Shown here: positions 12,693-14,204 of the stretch, piece after piece
Numbering within the stretch: position 1 is the first letter of the stretch
Layout: each line of letters opens with the position of its first letter
DNA from: Candidatus Cloacimonadota bacterium
GTDB lineage: Bacteria > Cloacimonadota > Cloacimonadia > Cloacimonadales > TCS61
Reading direction: 5' to 3'
Assembly: GCA_030628755.1 (NCBI GenBank)
Contig: DAOVQH010000027.1
Span: 1 to 14,204, forward strand
Length of the DNA: 14,204 bases
Position numbers and translations under genes: made by a program
Notes under the pieces: generated by a model
The model's database searches: none
Seen by the model: the letters and a program-made list of their open reading frames with translations, nothing else
Told to the model about the DNA's origin: nothing

Positions 12693-14204
12693 TCACTCCT
12701 TAAAAATTTCTTTTAATAATTGCCTGGAAATTTCAACAGCTTCATCTTCATTATTCAGCTCGATTGCCAGCTTAAAATATTTTTTAGCTTTCTTTTCTTT
12801 ATTGAGCTTTAAAAATATTTCACCCAGATGATAAGCGATCTCGCTGTGTTCTATTTCGCTTTGCAAAGGGAGTTTCATGGCTTTGAAAGCTTTTTTGGTC
12901 TCCCCCTTCATAAAGTAAAGCCAGGCCATACTGTCCCAGATCATTATGCTTTCAGGTTCGAGAATAAGAGCTTTTTCCAATAGAGTCTCAGCATGGTCAT
13001 ATTTTTCTTCAACTCCATGTTTTGCGATCAGGTAGCCGAGACCGTTCAAGAGATCAGCATTTTCAGGATAAAGTTTTACGCCTTTTTCCAGAAGAATAAT
13101 TAAACTATCGATCGTATTAAAACGCTCTGCTAAAATTGAGTATCGAATGAAAGTTGAAATGTGTGGTTCAGGATTCTCTATAATTTCGGTTTTCAGCATA
13201 AAATATGAAATAGAATCATTCTCAGTACTGAACAGCAATCCGGCAATGATTTCATTTGGGGTTAATTCTTCTTGCTCAAGCTTTTCCAGCAGGCTTTGTG
13301 CTTTTTTTATATCCAATGAATTCTGGAGATAGATGGAAGCAGCAATAAACAAAAGGTCATTTTCTTCCAGGAAATCATCTGAGATTTCGTTCATATACTC
13401 TGTGGCAATATCATTATCCTCTAAACGCGTGTGAACAATTCCCAGAAGAAAATTTGCCAGGTCTTTATTTTCTGTTTTCTCAAGCAGAGAGGATAACAAA
13501 TTTAAAATCCGTTTCCTGATGTCTTCATCTTTATCAAAGTCATATTCATAAATAAGATTGCGAATAATGTGCACATCATTTGCCTTTGTCAGATAATCTA
13601 CAGCTTTTTCGTTTTCTCCGGTGGAAAAGAACAGTTTTGCAAAATAAGCATAGAATGAGGGTTTAAATTCGTCGGTAAGGTCCTCAGCTTTTTCAATAGC
13701 ATGCCCGGTTTTAATACCTGTTTCAAATTTTTCCAATTGAATAGCAGCGAAGAAGAGGAATTTTAAAATTTCACTTTTACCTACTTTGAAGCAGAGTTCT
13801 TGGTTTTCTAAAACTTTATCGTATTGTTTCAAGGTATAATACTTACCAATAAGGAAGGTTTTAAGAGGATCTGATAAGGATTTCTTCTCATCGATCCTTT
13901 GTTGAAGTAATTCCAGGACTTTATCTGGTTTTTCAGCTTTTTCATAGGTAGTTAGAAGTGAAGTCAGGCTTTTTTCATCATCCCAGATGTTGTAAACTTT
14001 TTTAAGGACTTCAAGACTCCTCTGAATATCGTACTCACCAATAAGTTCAGCAATTTTAAGAATCTGTCCTTTGTCTTTCCAGGGGAATTCCAGAGCTCTC
14101 TCCAGAAGGTCAGGGTCAGCTGGAGGGTCATTCTGCTTTTGAAAAATATAATAGGTTGTAAGATTTCTTACTGTGGGCTCAATTTTAATTGCACGTTTAT
14201 AAAA
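12693..14204 (-). CDS. TPR-repeat protein, N-terminus outside the window
   Basis: The frame stays open from its TGA at 12693 to the window edge, giving 503 residues. It cannot be started at 13832, where only a TTG is available and the upstream sequence (for example VLELLQQRIDEKKSL and AIKIEP) clearly continues the same protein. Helical pairs with TPR-like residues recur, for instance ALILEPESIMIWDSMAWLYF, ADLLNGLGYLIAKHG and EIAYHLGEIFLKLNKEKKAKK. Such proteins are scaffolds for protein complexes; no partner can be named. The protein is acidic and has no visible catalytic domain in the part seen. It ends four bases before the ATG of the small membrane protein. This operon looks like the chromosomal flank of the accessory region. 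Confidence 0.85.
   Translation of the reverse strand, partial: FYKRAIKIEPTVRNLTTYYIFQKQNDPPADPDLLERALEFPWKDKGQILKIAELIGEYDIQRSLEVLKKVYNIWDDEKSLTSLLTTYEKAEKPDKVLELLQQRIDEKKSLSDPLKTFLIGKYYTLKQYDKVLENQELCFKVGKSEILKFLFFAAIQLEKFETGIKTGHAIEKAEDLTDEFKPSFYAYFAKLFFSTGENEKAVDYLTKANDVHIIRNLIYEYDFDKDEDIRKRILNLLSSLLEKTENKDLANFLLGIVHTRLEDNDIATEYMNEISDDFLEENDLLFIAASIYLQNSLDIKKAQSLLEKLEQEELTPNEIIAGLLFSTENDSISYFMLKTEIIENPEPHISTFIRYSILAERFNTIDSLIILLEKGVKLYPENADLLNGLGYLIAKHGVEEKYDHAETLLEKALILEPESIMIWDSMAWLYFMKGETKKAFKAMKLPLQSEIEHSEIAYHLGEIFLKLNKEKKAKKYFKLAIELNNEDEAVEISRQLLKEIFKE

Overview
The window is AT-rich, and every gene I can support lies on the minus strand. Two large exported proteins end in a FlgD-like immunoglobulin-fold sorting tail containing YPNPFNP. 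That tail, the FG-GAP/VCBS repeats and the low GC suggest a bacterium of the FCB group, possibly Cloacimonadota or a neighbouring candidate phylum. No rRNA, universal marker gene or tRNA is present to settle this.

In transcription order, from high to low coordinates, the layout is as follows. (1) 14204-12496: a TPR-rich protein, cut by the window edge, overlapping a small two-helix membrane protein, then a perfect palindrome. (2) 12327-7983: two adjacent genes for secreted proteins with the FlgD-like tail, ending in a strong hairpin terminator. (3) 7917-1282: short units, each with one to three genes followed by an imperfect inverted repeat that usually starts at or just after the last stop codon. 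Their genes are a three-helix membrane protein, an exported protein, a ThaI-like restriction enzyme with its methyltransferase, a UDG-superfamily-like protein with an unknown membrane-anchored protein, a cut-off DUF58 gene, and a MntA/HepT toxin-antitoxin pair with a broken helicase/restriction-subunit fragment. (4) 1217-1: a metallo-beta-lactamase-fold hydrolase and the start of a TauE/SafE- or DsbD-like membrane protein, in DNA peppered with CCCYGTTAGA repeats.

Region 3 is organised like an integron gene-cassette array without an integrase (a CALIN). Genes share one direction, stop codons abut or overlap the repeats, outer arms end in TAAC or CAAC on one side and resemble GTTRRRY or ATTAGC on the other, and stems are asymmetric. 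Contents are defence-type genes, unknowns and gene fragments. The arms only partly fit classical attC consensus and no integrase is visible, so this is an inference. A second mobile signal is a family of short palindromes in the first 1.2 kb, one of which adds about 16 in-frame residues to the metallo-beta-lactamase protein.
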